Source of the DNA: Paraglaciecola algarum
Lineage (GTDB): Bacteria; Pseudomonadota; Gammaproteobacteria; Enterobacterales; Alteromonadaceae
Assembly (NCBI RefSeq): GCF_021532655.1
Contig: NZ_JAKGAS010000002.1
Coordinates: 248,001 to 312,000 of the forward strand
Length of the DNA: 64,000 nucleotides
Direction: 5' to 3'
Shown here: positions 56,266 through 64,000 of the stretch, one piece after another
How the letters are laid out: each line of letters opens with the position of its first letter
How positions within the stretch are numbered: position 1 is the first letter of the stretch
The notes under the pieces: model-generated
The model's database searches: none
What the model was told of the DNA's origin: nothing
What the model saw: the letters and a program-made list of their open reading frames with translations, nothing else
Translations under genes and position numbers: made by a program

Positions 56266-57350
56266 GTAATAGTCTTAAAACAACTCCAACTAAAAATCTT
56301 AAATCCCAAAAAGGTGTGGCCTTAATCATAGTGCTTTTAATCGTGGCAATTGTGAGTGTGTTAGCCACTAAAATGGGCAGCCGATTACAGTTACAAGTTA
56401 AACGTGCATCTAACATCAAAGAAAATAACCAAGCTTATTGGTACGCCATGGGGGCAGAACAATATGCTAAAAAATCTTTAACAGAATTATTTAGTAAAGA
56501 AAAAGTCATTCATCTTAATCAGCCTTGGAATCAAGAGTTTACCTTTCCTATTGAAGGTGGAGGTATTCAAGCCCAACTAATTGATTTGCAATCTTGCTTC
56601 AATTTAAATGCTTTGGGAGTGACTAGTCAAAGTGCTGGAGCGGGATCTAATCGAATTTCTTCACCTAATGGCAACTCAACTGCAGCAAGCCCATCTCCGA
56701 ATCCTACGCCAACAGCCACACTAAAAGATGAATTAAAAGAGCGTTTAAACGTATTTGAACAACTTGTCATAGGTATTGATGCAGAAATCCCTTCCTATAA
56801 TATCGAAATTATGCGTGATTCTTTGGCTGACTGGTTAGATAAAGATAGTCGTGTAACAGGTTTAGGTGCTGAGGATAACGAATACGAAAGTCGTCAATTT
56901 CCCTATATGGCGGCTAATGCATTAATGGTGCACGAGTCGGAATTACGTTTAGTCAATGGGGTAGAAGCTAGTTGGTTACCGAAAGTATTAGAATTAGTGT
57001 GTGTTATCCCTAATGATGATAGCCTAAAAATAAACGTGAATACTGTATCTGAAGAAAATGTGAGTATAATTGCTGCTATGACTGGTATGGATATAAGCCA
57101 AGCACAATCAGCCATTTCCGCCAGAGGGGAAAAGGGTTTTCAACAAGCTTCAGAATTTTTGGATACACCTGAAGTAAAAGCCGTCACCTTAAATGACAAT
57201 CAAAAACAATGGTTTGATGTCACAACATCACATTTTATATTGCATACCAAAACCAAGTACAATAATGCCACTTTTGCTATGCAAACCGTTTTTAAGATAG
57301 AAGACGGCAAGAAAGTTAGCGTTATTAGGCGGGAGTTTAGCGGCTTTTGA
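56262..57350 (+). CDS. gspK: Type II secretion pseudopilin GspK
   Basis: The large tip pseudopilin, 362 residues. The site G|VALIIVLLIVAIVSV lacks the usual Glu at mature position 5, which is normal for GspK and lets it cap the pseudopilus. FNLNALG and MRDSLADWLDKD are the GspK calcium-site blocks. An insertion of about 40 residues near 125-160 is rich in Ser, Pro, Thr and Asn (TAASPSPNPTPTATL), interrupting the domain after FNLNALG. Confidence 0.95.
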   Translation: MSNSLKTTPTKNLKSQKGVALIIVLLIVAIVSVLATKMGSRLQLQVKRASNIKENNQAYWYAMGAEQYAKKSLTELFSKEKVIHLNQPWNQEFTFPIEGGGIQAQLIDLQSCFNLNALGVTSQSAGAGSNRISSPNGNSTAASPSPNPTPTATLKDELKERLNVFEQLVIGIDAEIPSYNIEIMRDSLADWLDKDSRVTGLGAEDNEYESRQFPYMAANALMVHESELRLVNGVEASWLPKVLELVCVIPNDDSLKINVNTVSEENVSIIAAMTGMDISQAQSAISARGEKGFQQASEFLDTPEVKAVTLNDNQKQWFDVTTSHFILHTKTKYNNATFAMQTVFKIEDGKKVSVIRREFSGF

Positions 57351-57399
57351 AAAAAATTAATTTAATCATCCACTATCATTTGCAAGGCAATGAGACGTT

Positions 57400-58605
57400 A
57401 TGGAACAGTTAGTAGTGCGCTTAGGCGCCAATTCAGATGAAGTGATTCATTGGATCGTATGGTCAGAACAAGAAGATGAAATCATTGCATCGGGAGAACT
57501 TGCCGGCGCAAAAGAGTTAGAGACTTTGTCTTCTCGAGCAGGTAGTAGGCCCATAATCACTCTAGTGCCAACCAGTGATGTTTTATTGAAATGGGTAGCC
57601 TTACCAGCTAAAGCAGGGCGTAAGGCAATTGCAGCTATCCCTTATATGTTAGAAGAAGAAATAAGCGGTGATATCAACCAACAATTTTTTGCTTTGGGGC
57701 CTAAAGAAGGTAATCAACAAGCCGTTGCTATTGTCAATAAAGACAAATTAAAAACTTGGTTGAACACTATTCAAGAAGCAGGGTTAGTCTGTAATTTAAT
57801 GTTGCCAGATGTGCTTGCTTTACCCACCGATATCGATGCATGGAACATGTTAGAGCTAGGCCAACAGTTATTGGTACGTCAAGATAGTTGGGCTGGCTTA
57901 CAAGGTGAAACGTCTTGGTTAACTCAGGCCATCAAACATCAAACCCGCCAAGTGGTAAAAAACGAAGGGCAAAGCTTAAACTTAAATAATCATTCGGCCC
58001 TAGACTTAAATGATGTCGATGGTTTGTCAGTTAATAGTATGCCGTTAGAATTACCCATGAAAGTGTTGGCCCAAGGGGCGCTAGCTTCAAAATTTAACTT
58101 GTTACAGGGTGAATTTAAAGTAAAAAATCAATCTAGTGGAAATTGGAAAAAGTGGCGATTAGCCGCGGCTTTGGCCGTTATTGCTCTATTCACTAGTTTG
58201 ATTGATAAAAGTTTAGAGTTAAACCGTATCGACACTGAACTGGCTAATTTAAAGACTCAAATAGACGGCGAATATAAACGTGCGTTTCCTAATGCAGGTG
58301 CCTACCGTAATTTAAAAACCACTATGCAGCGCAAGATGAAAGAACTTGAACAGGGAGGCGGTGGTAGCTCGGTATTGTTGATTTTGAATCAACTTAAACC
58401 TGCATTCGAAGCTTCAAAAATTAAACCACAAACCTTACGTTTTGACAGCAAACGTTCAGAATTACGTTTGCAGGCGGTGGCTAATAATTTTGAAGCGTTA
58501 GATACCTTTAAAAAGCAAGCTGAAGCCCAAGGTTTTGTGGTGGAACAAGGCGCGATTAATCAAAAAGACAATCAAGTGATCGGCTCATTGTCGATTAGGA
58601 GTTAA
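57400..58605 (+). CDS. gspL: Type II secretion protein GspL
   Basis: A bitopic inner-membrane protein of 401 residues that links the ATPase GspE to the platform. The cytoplasmic actin-like domain (about 1-240) starts EQLVVRLGANSDEVIHWIVW and has LPAKAGRKAIAAIPYMLEE. The single transmembrane helix is at about 251-267 (WRLAAALAVIALFTSLI). A periplasmic coiled coil and a ferredoxin-like domain follow (LRFDSKRSELRLQAVANNF). ATG with a GAGAC-like site. Confidence 0.95.
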   Translation: MEQLVVRLGANSDEVIHWIVWSEQEDEIIASGELAGAKELETLSSRAGSRPIITLVPTSDVLLKWVALPAKAGRKAIAAIPYMLEEEISGDINQQFFALGPKEGNQQAVAIVNKDKLKTWLNTIQEAGLVCNLMLPDVLALPTDIDAWNMLELGQQLLVRQDSWAGLQGETSWLTQAIKHQTRQVVKNEGQSLNLNNHSALDLNDVDGLSVNSMPLELPMKVLAQGALASKFNLLQGEFKVKNQSSGNWKKWRLAAALAVIALFTSLIDKSLELNRIDTELANLKTQIDGEYKRAFPNAGAYRNLKTTMQRKMKELEQGGGGSSVLLILNQLKPAFEASKIKPQTLRFDSKRSELRLQAVANNFEALDTFKKQAEAQGFVVEQGAINQKDNQVIGSLSIRS

Positions 58606-58606
58606 G

Positions 58607-59086
58607 GTGGAAAAACTTAAAAGTACGTTTCAACAACTTAATCCCCGTGAACGTTTGTTAGTCTCTATTTCAGCCGTTTTTTTAGTGATCGCTTTGTTTT
58701 ATTGGGTAGTTTGGTCGCCGTTAAATACCTCTATTGAACGAGGGCAAAAAAGTCTGACTAGTCAGCAATCATTATTGGTTTGGGTAAAAAAGAACAGTAA
58801 TCGTGCGATTCAGTTACAGGGTTCTGGTGGTAATAAAAGCCAGTTTTCAGGCTCTTTACCGCAAGCTGTCAATCAATCTGCTAGCCGCTTAAAAATTAAA
58901 ATCTCTCGTATGCAGCCACAAGGTGACGAATTACAAGTATGGGTAGACCAAGCACCTTTCAACGATGTGTTAAGTTGGTTGCAGGCTTTAGAAAAAACAG
59001 GGATCCATATTTTAGATATCGATATTGCTGAAGCTGGTGAGCCAGGCCAAGTTAAGATCAGGCGTTTAAAATTAGGAAAATCATGA
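58607..59086 (+). CDS. gspM: Type II secretion protein GspM
   Basis: A bitopic inner-membrane protein of 159 residues and partner of GspL. It has a short cytoplasmic start (LNPRERLLVSISAVFLVIALFYWVVW includes the transmembrane helix at about 18-36) and a periplasmic ferredoxin-like domain (ISRMQPQGDELQVWVDQAPFNDVLSWLQALE, split over two strands and a helix). GTG start right after gspL. The end overlaps gspN by four bases. Confidence 0.94.
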   Translation: MEKLKSTFQQLNPRERLLVSISAVFLVIALFYWVVWSPLNTSIERGQKSLTSQQSLLVWVKKNSNRAIQLQGSGGNKSQFSGSLPQAVNQSASRLKIKISRMQPQGDELQVWVDQAPFNDVLSWLQALEKTGIHILDIDIAEAGEPGQVKIRRLKLGKS

Positions 59087-59832
59087 AGTCTATTTTAAAG
59101 TGGTTTTTTGCATGTTTTATTATCTATTGCGTTTTTTTAGTGGTGAAATTACCCGCTGTACACGTATTGGCAAAGTTGAACTTGCCAACACAACTTCAAA
59201 TTAGTGGTGTATCAGGCACCATTTGGAATGGCCAAGCTCAATCCATTAGTTTTCAAGGTTTACCTATTGAAAATGTTAAATGGTCTTTATCAGTCTTACC
59301 TTTATTAGTTGGTGATATAAGCGCTGAGATCAAAGGTGGTAATGTTCGTCAAGCTGATCAAATATCGATTAGTGGTCAATTAAAAGTATCTGCAAGTCAA
59401 ATCCAAGCAAATAGCTTACAAACTTATTTACCGGCTGATTTAGTCATGATGATGTTACCGTTGCCTATGCCCGTTCAGGCAGAAGGTCGGTTTAAAGTAG
59501 AGTTGACCGAACTAAATTATGACTTAACCACAGGTTGCCAAGTGATTGATGGTAAAGGTCAGTGGTTAAACGCTAAAGTGGCGGGTGTGGGAAAAACTAT
59601 TGATTTAGGTAACTTTGATGCCACTTTAGGTTGTGAAAACAATGAAACCCTAATTAAAGTAAAAGAGCCCAATAGTTTTGGTTTAACGGCTCAAGTCAAT
59701 CTACCCGCCAATATGAAATTTAAAGTGAATGGTCGCTTTAAACCAGCTGCCAGCTTACCCAAAGAAGTGCATCAAGCAGCCCTGTTTTTTGGTAACAAAG
59801 GCAACGACGGCTATTACCCAATTAAGTTTTAA
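59083..59832 (+). CDS. gspN: Type II secretion protein GspN
   Basis: A 249-residue protein with one N-terminal transmembrane helix and a periplasmic beta-rich domain: LPTQLQISGVSGTIWNG, NVKWSLSVLPLLVGDISAEIKG and a C-terminal NGRFKPAASLP. This is the pattern of GspN, an accessory, often non-essential part of the system. Last gene of the operon; its stop codon lies inside a 12-bp inverted repeat. Confidence 0.92.
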   Translation: MKSILKWFFACFIIYCVFLVVKLPAVHVLAKLNLPTQLQISGVSGTIWNGQAQSISFQGLPIENVKWSLSVLPLLVGDISAEIKGGNVRQADQISISGQLKVSASQIQANSLQTYLPADLVMMMLPLPMPVQAEGRFKVELTELNYDLTTGCQVIDGKGQWLNAKVAGVGKTIDLGNFDATLGCENNETLIKVKEPNSFGLTAQVNLPANMKFKVNGRFKPAASLPKEVHQAALFFGNKGNDGYYPIKF

Positions 59833-59840
59833 TTGGGTAA
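59814..59840 (+). terminator. Perfect 12-bp inverted repeat spanning the gspN stop codon
   Basis: TTACCCAATTAA and TTAATTGGGTAA pair perfectly around a three-base centre. No T-run follows, so it may be a weak terminator or an mRNA-end stabilising hairpin rather than a canonical terminator. Confidence 0.5.
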
Positions 59841-59845
59841 CACCA

Positions 59846-60175
59846 TTAACATACCCTAAGTTTGGGGGCCGGATGTTGATTCTCTACTATGTCCACATTT
59901 CTAGTGGATTTTAAGCCATTTTTAATTCTGTCATAGCTGATATTCTGCATACCAATGGATTGGCAAAATTTATAAATAGCCATAAAGTCATCTTTTTGTA
60001 AGTCTTCATTATTAGCTGACAAATGAGAGTCAATGTACATTTGGTCTCCGTTAGCTGTCAGGCTAGCAACGGCAGAATATGGATCACCATGGTTTTTAAC
60101 TTTAATGGCTTTAACCATTTTTATTTCAAAAATCCAGTCATCTATTTGAGTTATTTTGGTTATAGATTTGCGCAT
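59846..60175 (-). CDS. Hypothetical protein of 109 residues
   Basis: Not recognised. With the ATG at 60175 (AAGG five bases upstream) the product is 109 residues, soluble and basic in its first part (RKSITKITQIDDWIFEIKMVKAIKVK). A middle part reads YSAVASLTANGDQMYIDSHL, followed by a helical stretch DDFMAIYKFCQSIGM. The alternation of strands then a helix suggests a small alpha/beta domain. An ATG at 60229 would add 18 residues but has no binding site. It runs convergent to the type II secretion operon and does not look like a secretion protein. Confidence 0.6.
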   Translation of the reverse strand: MRKSITKITQIDDWIFEIKMVKAIKVKNHGDPYSAVASLTANGDQMYIDSHLSANNEDLQKDDFMAIYKFCQSIGMQNISYDRIKNGLKSTRNVDIVENQHPAPKLRVC

Positions 60176-60441
60176 TGTGACCTTAATAAAATTAAAAATA
60201 TAGGTAATGAACGAGCATTTGCAATTCATAGGCCAATCTAGTAATTGTTAATTTTAAAGGCTTGTAGCGGCATAATAGTTATTAGTCTGTATGAATTTAG
60301 CCACACTGTGAGCTAGGGGCTCAAATTAACTATGGGGTTTGTCTAAAAAACAGCCTGATTGCTTAGCGTTTTCTCTGCAAGCCTTAATATAACTGTTATC
60401 TTAGCTTGTATCTTTTTGCATACACTAAGGGTAATCAATCC

Positions 60442-60699
60442 TTAATAGCTGTTGACTATACTTTGTAGTTTTTTCTGAAAAGATTCGAAATGGTCACTTG
60501 ATTCATAGTCGAAATTGTATTGGTTATGAAAGCCAAAACTTAATTTCACTAGGGCATCTTCCAAAAAGATGGTGTAACCATCAAAATCTGTATAGGCAAT
60601 AACACCTTCTAAAAGATATTTTTGATCTTCTTGTTTGCCATGTCGGCGGATTTTTTCAAAAGCTGCCAATATGAACTTACTATCAATATCGTTTTTCAT
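60442..60699 (-). CDS. Hypothetical protein of 85 residues
   Basis: Not recognised. An 85-residue soluble, acidic protein. Its first half is helical and charged (FILAAFEKIRRHGKQEDQ), and the second has several aromatic residues in a strand-like region (VIAYTDFDGYTIFLEDALVKL). Start supported by AAAAGG about eight bases upstream. It stands alone between a small hypothetical gene and ilvC. Confidence 0.6.
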   Translation of the reverse strand: MKNDIDSKFILAAFEKIRRHGKQEDQKYLLEGVIAYTDFDGYTIFLEDALVKLSFGFHNQYNFDYESSDHFESFQKKLQSIVNSY

Positions 60700-60783
60700 G
60701 TCATGACCTTTTTATTAAGATTCTATTATTTTTAATATACAGTATGGAGGTAGAAAATGATCACAAAATACACTGCAACAAAA

Positions 60784-60807
60784 AAGCCCAGCTATATAGC
60801 TGGGCTT
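60784..60807 (-). terminator. Rho-independent terminator of ilvC
   Basis: AAGCCCAGCTA and TAGCTGGGCTT form an 11-bp stem around a two-base centre, followed on the minus strand by a T-run. It starts about 35 bases after the ilvC stop codon. Confidence 0.9.
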
Positions 60808-60843
60808 AGAATTTTGGTGCTTAAAGCTAACTAAATGCGAGCA

Positions 60844-62325
60844 TTAAGCTTCAACGATAGCTTTCATGTCAGTCATGTAACCACGTAAGGTAGCACCGAT
60901 AGTTTCAACACCACTTGTACGGATAGCTTGATTGATATCAACTAACTTTTTGTTATCTACGCTGTTTGAAGCTGTGGTGAAAGGTTTACCGATTAAATCA
61001 GTACCGATATTAGGCATTAATTTTTCACGTAAAATTGGTACCGCAGCATTAGCGAATAAGTAGTTACCGTATTCCGCTGTATCAGAGATAACCACGTTCA
61101 TTTCGTATAAACGCTTACGAGCAATAGTGTTAGAAATTAACGGAGTTTCGTGTAGTGATTCGTAGTAAGCAGACTCTGGTAAAATACCTGCTTCAACCAT
61201 AACATCAAATGCTAGCTCAACACCGGCTTTGATCATAGCAACTAAGAATACACCGTTGTCGAAGTATTCTTGCTCGTCGATAGTACCTGAGAACTCTGGT
61301 GCATTTTCAAAACCTGTTTCGCCGGTTTCTTCACGCCATTTAAGTAAGTTAGCGTCGCCATTTGCCCAGTCTTCCATCATAGTGCGAGAGAACTCACCAC
61401 AGATGATGTCGTCTTGGTGTTTACCGAATAAATCACCTAACAATACTTTTAATTCGTCAGCTAGTTCGTAAGCTTTGATTTTTGCTGGGTTAGATAAACG
61501 ATCCATCATGTTAGTTACGCCACCGATTTTAAGTGCTTCGGTAATAGTTTCTAAACCATCTTGGATTAATTTACCTGCGTAACCTGGGTCGATGCCGTCA
61601 GCCACCATTTTTTCGTAACCTAAGATAGCAGCCACTTGTTGCATGCCACATAAGATAGTTTGCTCACCCATAAGGTCAGATTTAACTTCAGCAACAAAAG
61701 AAGACTCAAGAACACCTGCACGGTCGCCACCAGTAGCAGAAGCTAATGCCTTAGCGATATCCCAGCCTTGACCTTTAGGGTCATTTTCTGGGTGTACAGC
61801 GATAAGGGTCGGTACACCAAATCCACGTTTGTATTCTTCACGTACTTCAGTACCTGGGCACTTAGGTGCACACATAACAACAGTTAGGTCAGAACGGATT
61901 TGCTGGCCTTCTTCAACAATGTTGAAACCATGTGAATAACCTAAAGTTGCACCTTGTTGCATTAATGGCATAACCGCTTCAACAACACTTGAGTGTTGCT
62001 TGTCTGGAGTAAGGTTATAAACGATATCAGCAGTTGGAATAAGATCTTGGTAAGTGCCTACAGTGAAACCATTGTCACTAGCACGTTGGAAAGAATCACG
62101 CTTTTCGTCGATAGCAGCTTGGCGTAGAGCATAAGAAATGTCTAAGCCAGAGTCGCGCATGTTCAAACCTTGGTTTAAACCTTGCGCACCACAACCAACT
62201 ATGACAATTTTTTTGCCTTTTAAGAAATCACACCCAGAAGCAAATTCTGAACGTTGCATAAAACGACAGCGACCTAATTGGTCTAATTGCTGGCGTAGCG
62301 ATAATGTATTGAAATAATTAGCCAT
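60844..62325 (-). CDS. ilvC: Ketol-acid reductoisomerase, class II (long form)
   Basis: The second common step of valine, leucine and isoleucine synthesis: NADPH-dependent isomeroreduction of acetolactate or acetohydroxybutyrate. It is 493 residues, matching the long class II form of enteric bacteria (Escherichia coli 491) with a duplicated helical domain, not the 340-residue class I. The Rossmann motif [21 protein letters not shown] is at about 40-60, split by its GCGAQG core. Mg2+ ligands lie in the region around [13 protein letters not shown] (about 217-229). Divergent from ilvY, its activator. Confidence 0.98.
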   Translation of the reverse strand: MANYFNTLSLRQQLDQLGRCRFMQRSEFASGCDFLKGKKIVIVGCGAQGLNQGLNMRDSGLDISYALRQAAIDEKRDSFQRASDNGFTVGTYQDLIPTADIVYNLTPDKQHSSVVEAVMPLMQQGATLGYSHGFNIVEEGQQIRSDLTVVMCAPKCPGTEVREEYKRGFGVPTLIAVHPENDPKGQGWDIAKALASATGGDRAGVLESSFVAEVKSDLMGEQTILCGMQQVAAILGYEKMVADGIDPGYAGKLIQDGLETITEALKIGGVTNMMDRLSNPAKIKAYELADELKVLLGDLFGKHQDDIICGEFSRTMMEDWANGDANLLKWREETGETGFENAPEFSGTIDEQEYFDNGVFLVAMIKAGVELAFDVMVEAGILPESAYYESLHETPLISNTIARKRLYEMNVVISDTAEYGNYLFANAAVPILREKLMPNIGTDLIGKPFTTASNSVDNKKLVDINQAIRTSGVETIGATLRGYMTDMKAIVEA

Positions 62326-62428
62326 GTCTAATCCTTAGTTTATTAAACGTTGAAATAGTGCAAATTCAAGATGAAATTGCGATGGCCGGATAATAGGTAA
62401 AAACGGGTGTTGTTTAAAATGATATATT

Positions 62429-62456
62429 TGCAATATAATGTTTCATAAATTGCAAT
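62429..62456. promoter_or_regulatory. Putative IlvY operator
   Basis: The palindrome TTGCAA occurs at 62429-62434 and at 62451-62456, 22 bases centre to centre, about two helical turns apart, in the ilvC-ilvY divergent region. It overlaps the place where Escherichia coli IlvY operators lie. The likely use is acetolactate-responsive activation of ilvC and autoregulation of ilvY. Confidence 0.55.
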
Positions 62457-62469
62457 GCAGGGGTTTTTA

Positions 62470-63324
62470 ATGGATATTCGTAGCCTAGAACTGTTCCAAC
62501 ATTTGGCAAACAGTTTACATTTTAGTAAAACTGCAGAAGCTTTATTTGTTAGCCCTTCTACCTTGAGTCGCACTATTCAAAGGTTAGAAGAAGAATGTGC
62601 TACACCCTTATTTGTGCGTGATAATCGTAAAGTTAAACTCACCGCTGCTGGCACTAAGTTGTTAGGCTTTAGTCAACAAACCCTCACTGAATGGAAAAAA
62701 GTGAAATTAGAGCTGAAACAAGATCACCAACAATTACAAGGTGAGTTAAGTTTGTTTTGTTCTGTGACCGCAAGCCAAAGTCATTTACCAAACTTGTTAG
62801 ATAATTTTAGACACAAGTATCCGCAAGTTGAGATTAAGTTAAGTACTGGCGATCCGGCTTGGTCTGCCAGTAAAGTCATGCAACAAGAAGTCGATGCCTC
62901 TATTGCTATCCATACCCCAGATTTCCCAAAAGAATTAAAGTTCTTACCACTAGATGAAATACCTTTGGTACTGATTGCAGCTAAAGAATTACAACTAAAT
63001 CGACTCAATCAAGTAGATTGGCGTGACCACTCTTTTATATTGCCAGAATCAGGTCCCTCCAAACGTATTGTGCACCACTGGTTTGCCGAGCAAGGTATTC
63101 GCCCCAGAGTGTATGCCACAGTGGCTGGAAACGAAGCAATTGTGAGCATGGTGGCACTAGGCTGTGGTTTAGGCATAGTGCCTAGTGTGGTGTTAGACAA
63201 TTCAACTGTTGGGCAAAGAGTCAGCCGTATAGTGTTAGATGATATTGAACCTTACCAGTTAGGTTTATGTTGTTTACAGGCAAGAGCGAATGAACCAGCA
63301 ATAAAAGCATTAATGAGTGTGTGA
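62470..63324 (+). CDS. ilvY: LysR-family regulator IlvY
   Basis: A 284-residue LysR-type regulator of ilvC. The N-terminal helix-turn-helix matches Escherichia coli IlvY closely in form: HFSKTAEALFVSPSTLSRTIQRLEEE (about 18-43), then PLFVRDNRKVKLTAAG. The inducer domain contains LFCSVTASQSHLPNLLDNFR and EIKLSTGDPAWS, and MVALGCGLGIVPSVVLDNS near the end. AGGGG with seven-base spacing selects the ATG at 62470 rather than 62455. Divergent from ilvC. In Escherichia coli the inducers are acetolactate and acetohydroxybutyrate. Confidence 0.95.
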   Translation: MDIRSLELFQHLANSLHFSKTAEALFVSPSTLSRTIQRLEEECATPLFVRDNRKVKLTAAGTKLLGFSQQTLTEWKKVKLELKQDHQQLQGELSLFCSVTASQSHLPNLLDNFRHKYPQVEIKLSTGDPAWSASKVMQQEVDASIAIHTPDFPKELKFLPLDEIPLVLIAAKELQLNRLNQVDWRDHSFILPESGPSKRIVHHWFAEQGIRPRVYATVAGNEAIVSMVALGCGLGIVPSVVLDNSTVGQRVSRIVLDDIEPYQLGLCCLQARANEPAIKALMSV

Positions 63325-63362
63325 TGTCGATGCTTGTTTCTTTAATCGACAGTTCTGTCCTC

Positions 63363-63396
63363 AATAGATATAAAGGGCAAGCCCTCTATATCTATT
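63363..63396. terminator. Bidirectional terminator between ilvY and the VOC gene
   Basis: AATAGATATA-A-AGGGC-AA-GCCCT-C-TATATCTATT forms a nearly perfect 34-base palindrome with a single internal mismatch pair, between convergent genes. Confidence 0.75.
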
Positions 63397-63408
63397 CGTA
63401 AATTAGGG

Positions 63409-63795
63409 TTATTGCACCATACAAAAGGCATTGAGTTTGTTGCCATCTATATCTCTAAAGTAGCCAGCGTAAAAACCTGATGTTGAATCATCTGGCCTAA
63501 ATCCAGGTTTACCTTCGCAGGTACCTCCTAGCTCTAAAGCTTTGTTGTAAAAATCTTTTACTTGTGTTGGTGTTTCTAAGTAGACTGCCACCATGGTGCC
63601 ATTACCAACAGATGCTGGCTGCTGATTAAACGGAACGCTTACAGCAATTGAAGGTTCATTATCTCCTTTTGACCAAGCAATAAAGTACCCTGCCTCTTCC
63701 ATAAAACGTTTGGCACCAATAGTGCCAAGTAATGCATCGTAAAACGCGGCAGATTTAGTTAAATCTGCCGTTCCTAAAGTCACATAACCAATCAT
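63409..63795 (-). CDS. VOC-superfamily protein (glyoxalase/bleomycin resistance-like)
   Basis: A 128-residue vicinal-oxygen-chelate-fold protein: MIGYVTLGTADLTKSAAFYDALL opens with the typical strand and helix, followed by FIAWSKGDNEPSIAV, TMVAVYLETPTQVKDFYNKALELGG and GFYAGYFRDIDGNKLNAFC. The FRDIDGNKLN end is typical of glyoxalase-like dioxygenase relatives. The substrate is unknown. Candidate starts are 63807, 63798 and 63795; GGAG is best spaced to 63795. Confidence 0.88.
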   Translation of the reverse strand: MIGYVTLGTADLTKSAAFYDALLGTIGAKRFMEEAGYFIAWSKGDNEPSIAVSVPFNQQPASVGNGTMVAVYLETPTQVKDFYNKALELGGTCEGKPGFRPDDSTSGFYAGYFRDIDGNKLNAFCMVQ

Positions 63796-64000
63796 CATAA
63801 TCTCCATTTAGTTGTTAAATATTGTTAATAACCTTGTTTGCTATTGGCAATTTCGCTGCAAAATTACAGTCTAAAAAATCAATCAGCCAACGCACAAATA
63901 GATAATATAACCGACATCCTGACTGAATCCGTCAGTAGTGTTTTTAAATATTGAATTAAAAGTGATATTAATAGGTGTCGCGCCATAAAATATAAATTAA

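Noticed and set aside
63808..64000. Gene at the right edge
   Set aside because: The last 190 bases carry no reading frame with a start signal in either direction and no clear hairpin.

Overview
The window is a contiguous piece of an AT-rich gammaproteobacterial chromosome. The gene set is an MSHA pilus cluster, a complete gspC-N operon, hslR-hslO beside gspC, an ssb/MFS/uvrA block, and an ilvC/ilvY pair with the long (class II) IlvC. Together with marine-type sulfatase and exported carbohydrate genes, this points to Alteromonadaceae, most likely a Paraglaciecola/Glaciecola relative. The assignment is inferred from gene content and protein character, not from a search. There are no rRNA or tRNA genes, no CRISPR array, no insertion sequence and no clear prophage.

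Layout. 1-4.0 kb (minus strand): mshI, mshI2, mshJ, mshK and partial mshL, the inner-membrane platform and secretin of the MSHA type IV pilus; mshL runs off the left edge. 4.2-7.3 kb: an exported TIM-barrel isomerase-like protein, a PAS-AraC regulator, a stand-alone PAS protein and a TetR regulator. 7.4-11.8 kb: aldehyde dehydrogenase, SulP transporter, FKBP prolyl isomerase and glutaredoxin 2. 11.9-16.7 kb: an RND efflux pump and adaptor divergent from a TetR regulator, with a strong palindromic operator candidate between them. 16.8-24.4 kb is the most accessory-like part: a periplasmic binding protein, a translationally coupled sulfatase and beta-propeller glycosidase-like protein, an S9 peptidase, a lipoprotein with three Ig/PKD-like repeats, and a small exported protein whose whole mature domain is duplicated at the end of that lipoprotein.

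24.6-35.4 kb: ssb, a YajR-like MFS protein, uvrA, a chemoreceptor, a DUF3299-like protein with an MFS partner, another binding protein and fbp. 35.6-40.8 kb: mpl, an S1/P1 nuclease, a PhoD-like phosphatase and a Tat-exported TIM-barrel protein. 40.8-48.2 kb: hemE, a candidate small RNA, nudC, zur, cheX, yjbQ, an OmpA-like porin, a dienelactone-hydrolase-like enzyme, hslO and hslR. 48.3-59.8 kb: gspC to gspN without interruption, the type II secretion system. 59.8-64 kb: two small unknown genes, ilvC, divergent ilvY and a VOC-fold protein.

How they work together. Two related envelope machines, the MSHA pilus and the type II secretion system, lie about 44 kb apart. The exported hydrolases (sulfatase, glycosidase-like, nuclease, peptidase) suit a particle- or alga-associated lifestyle. 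The parts least explained by known families are the 56-residue secreted domain present in two copies, the promoter-terminator unit between nudC and hemE that looks like a small RNA gene, a palindromic intergenic element after uvrA, and two small genes after gspN.
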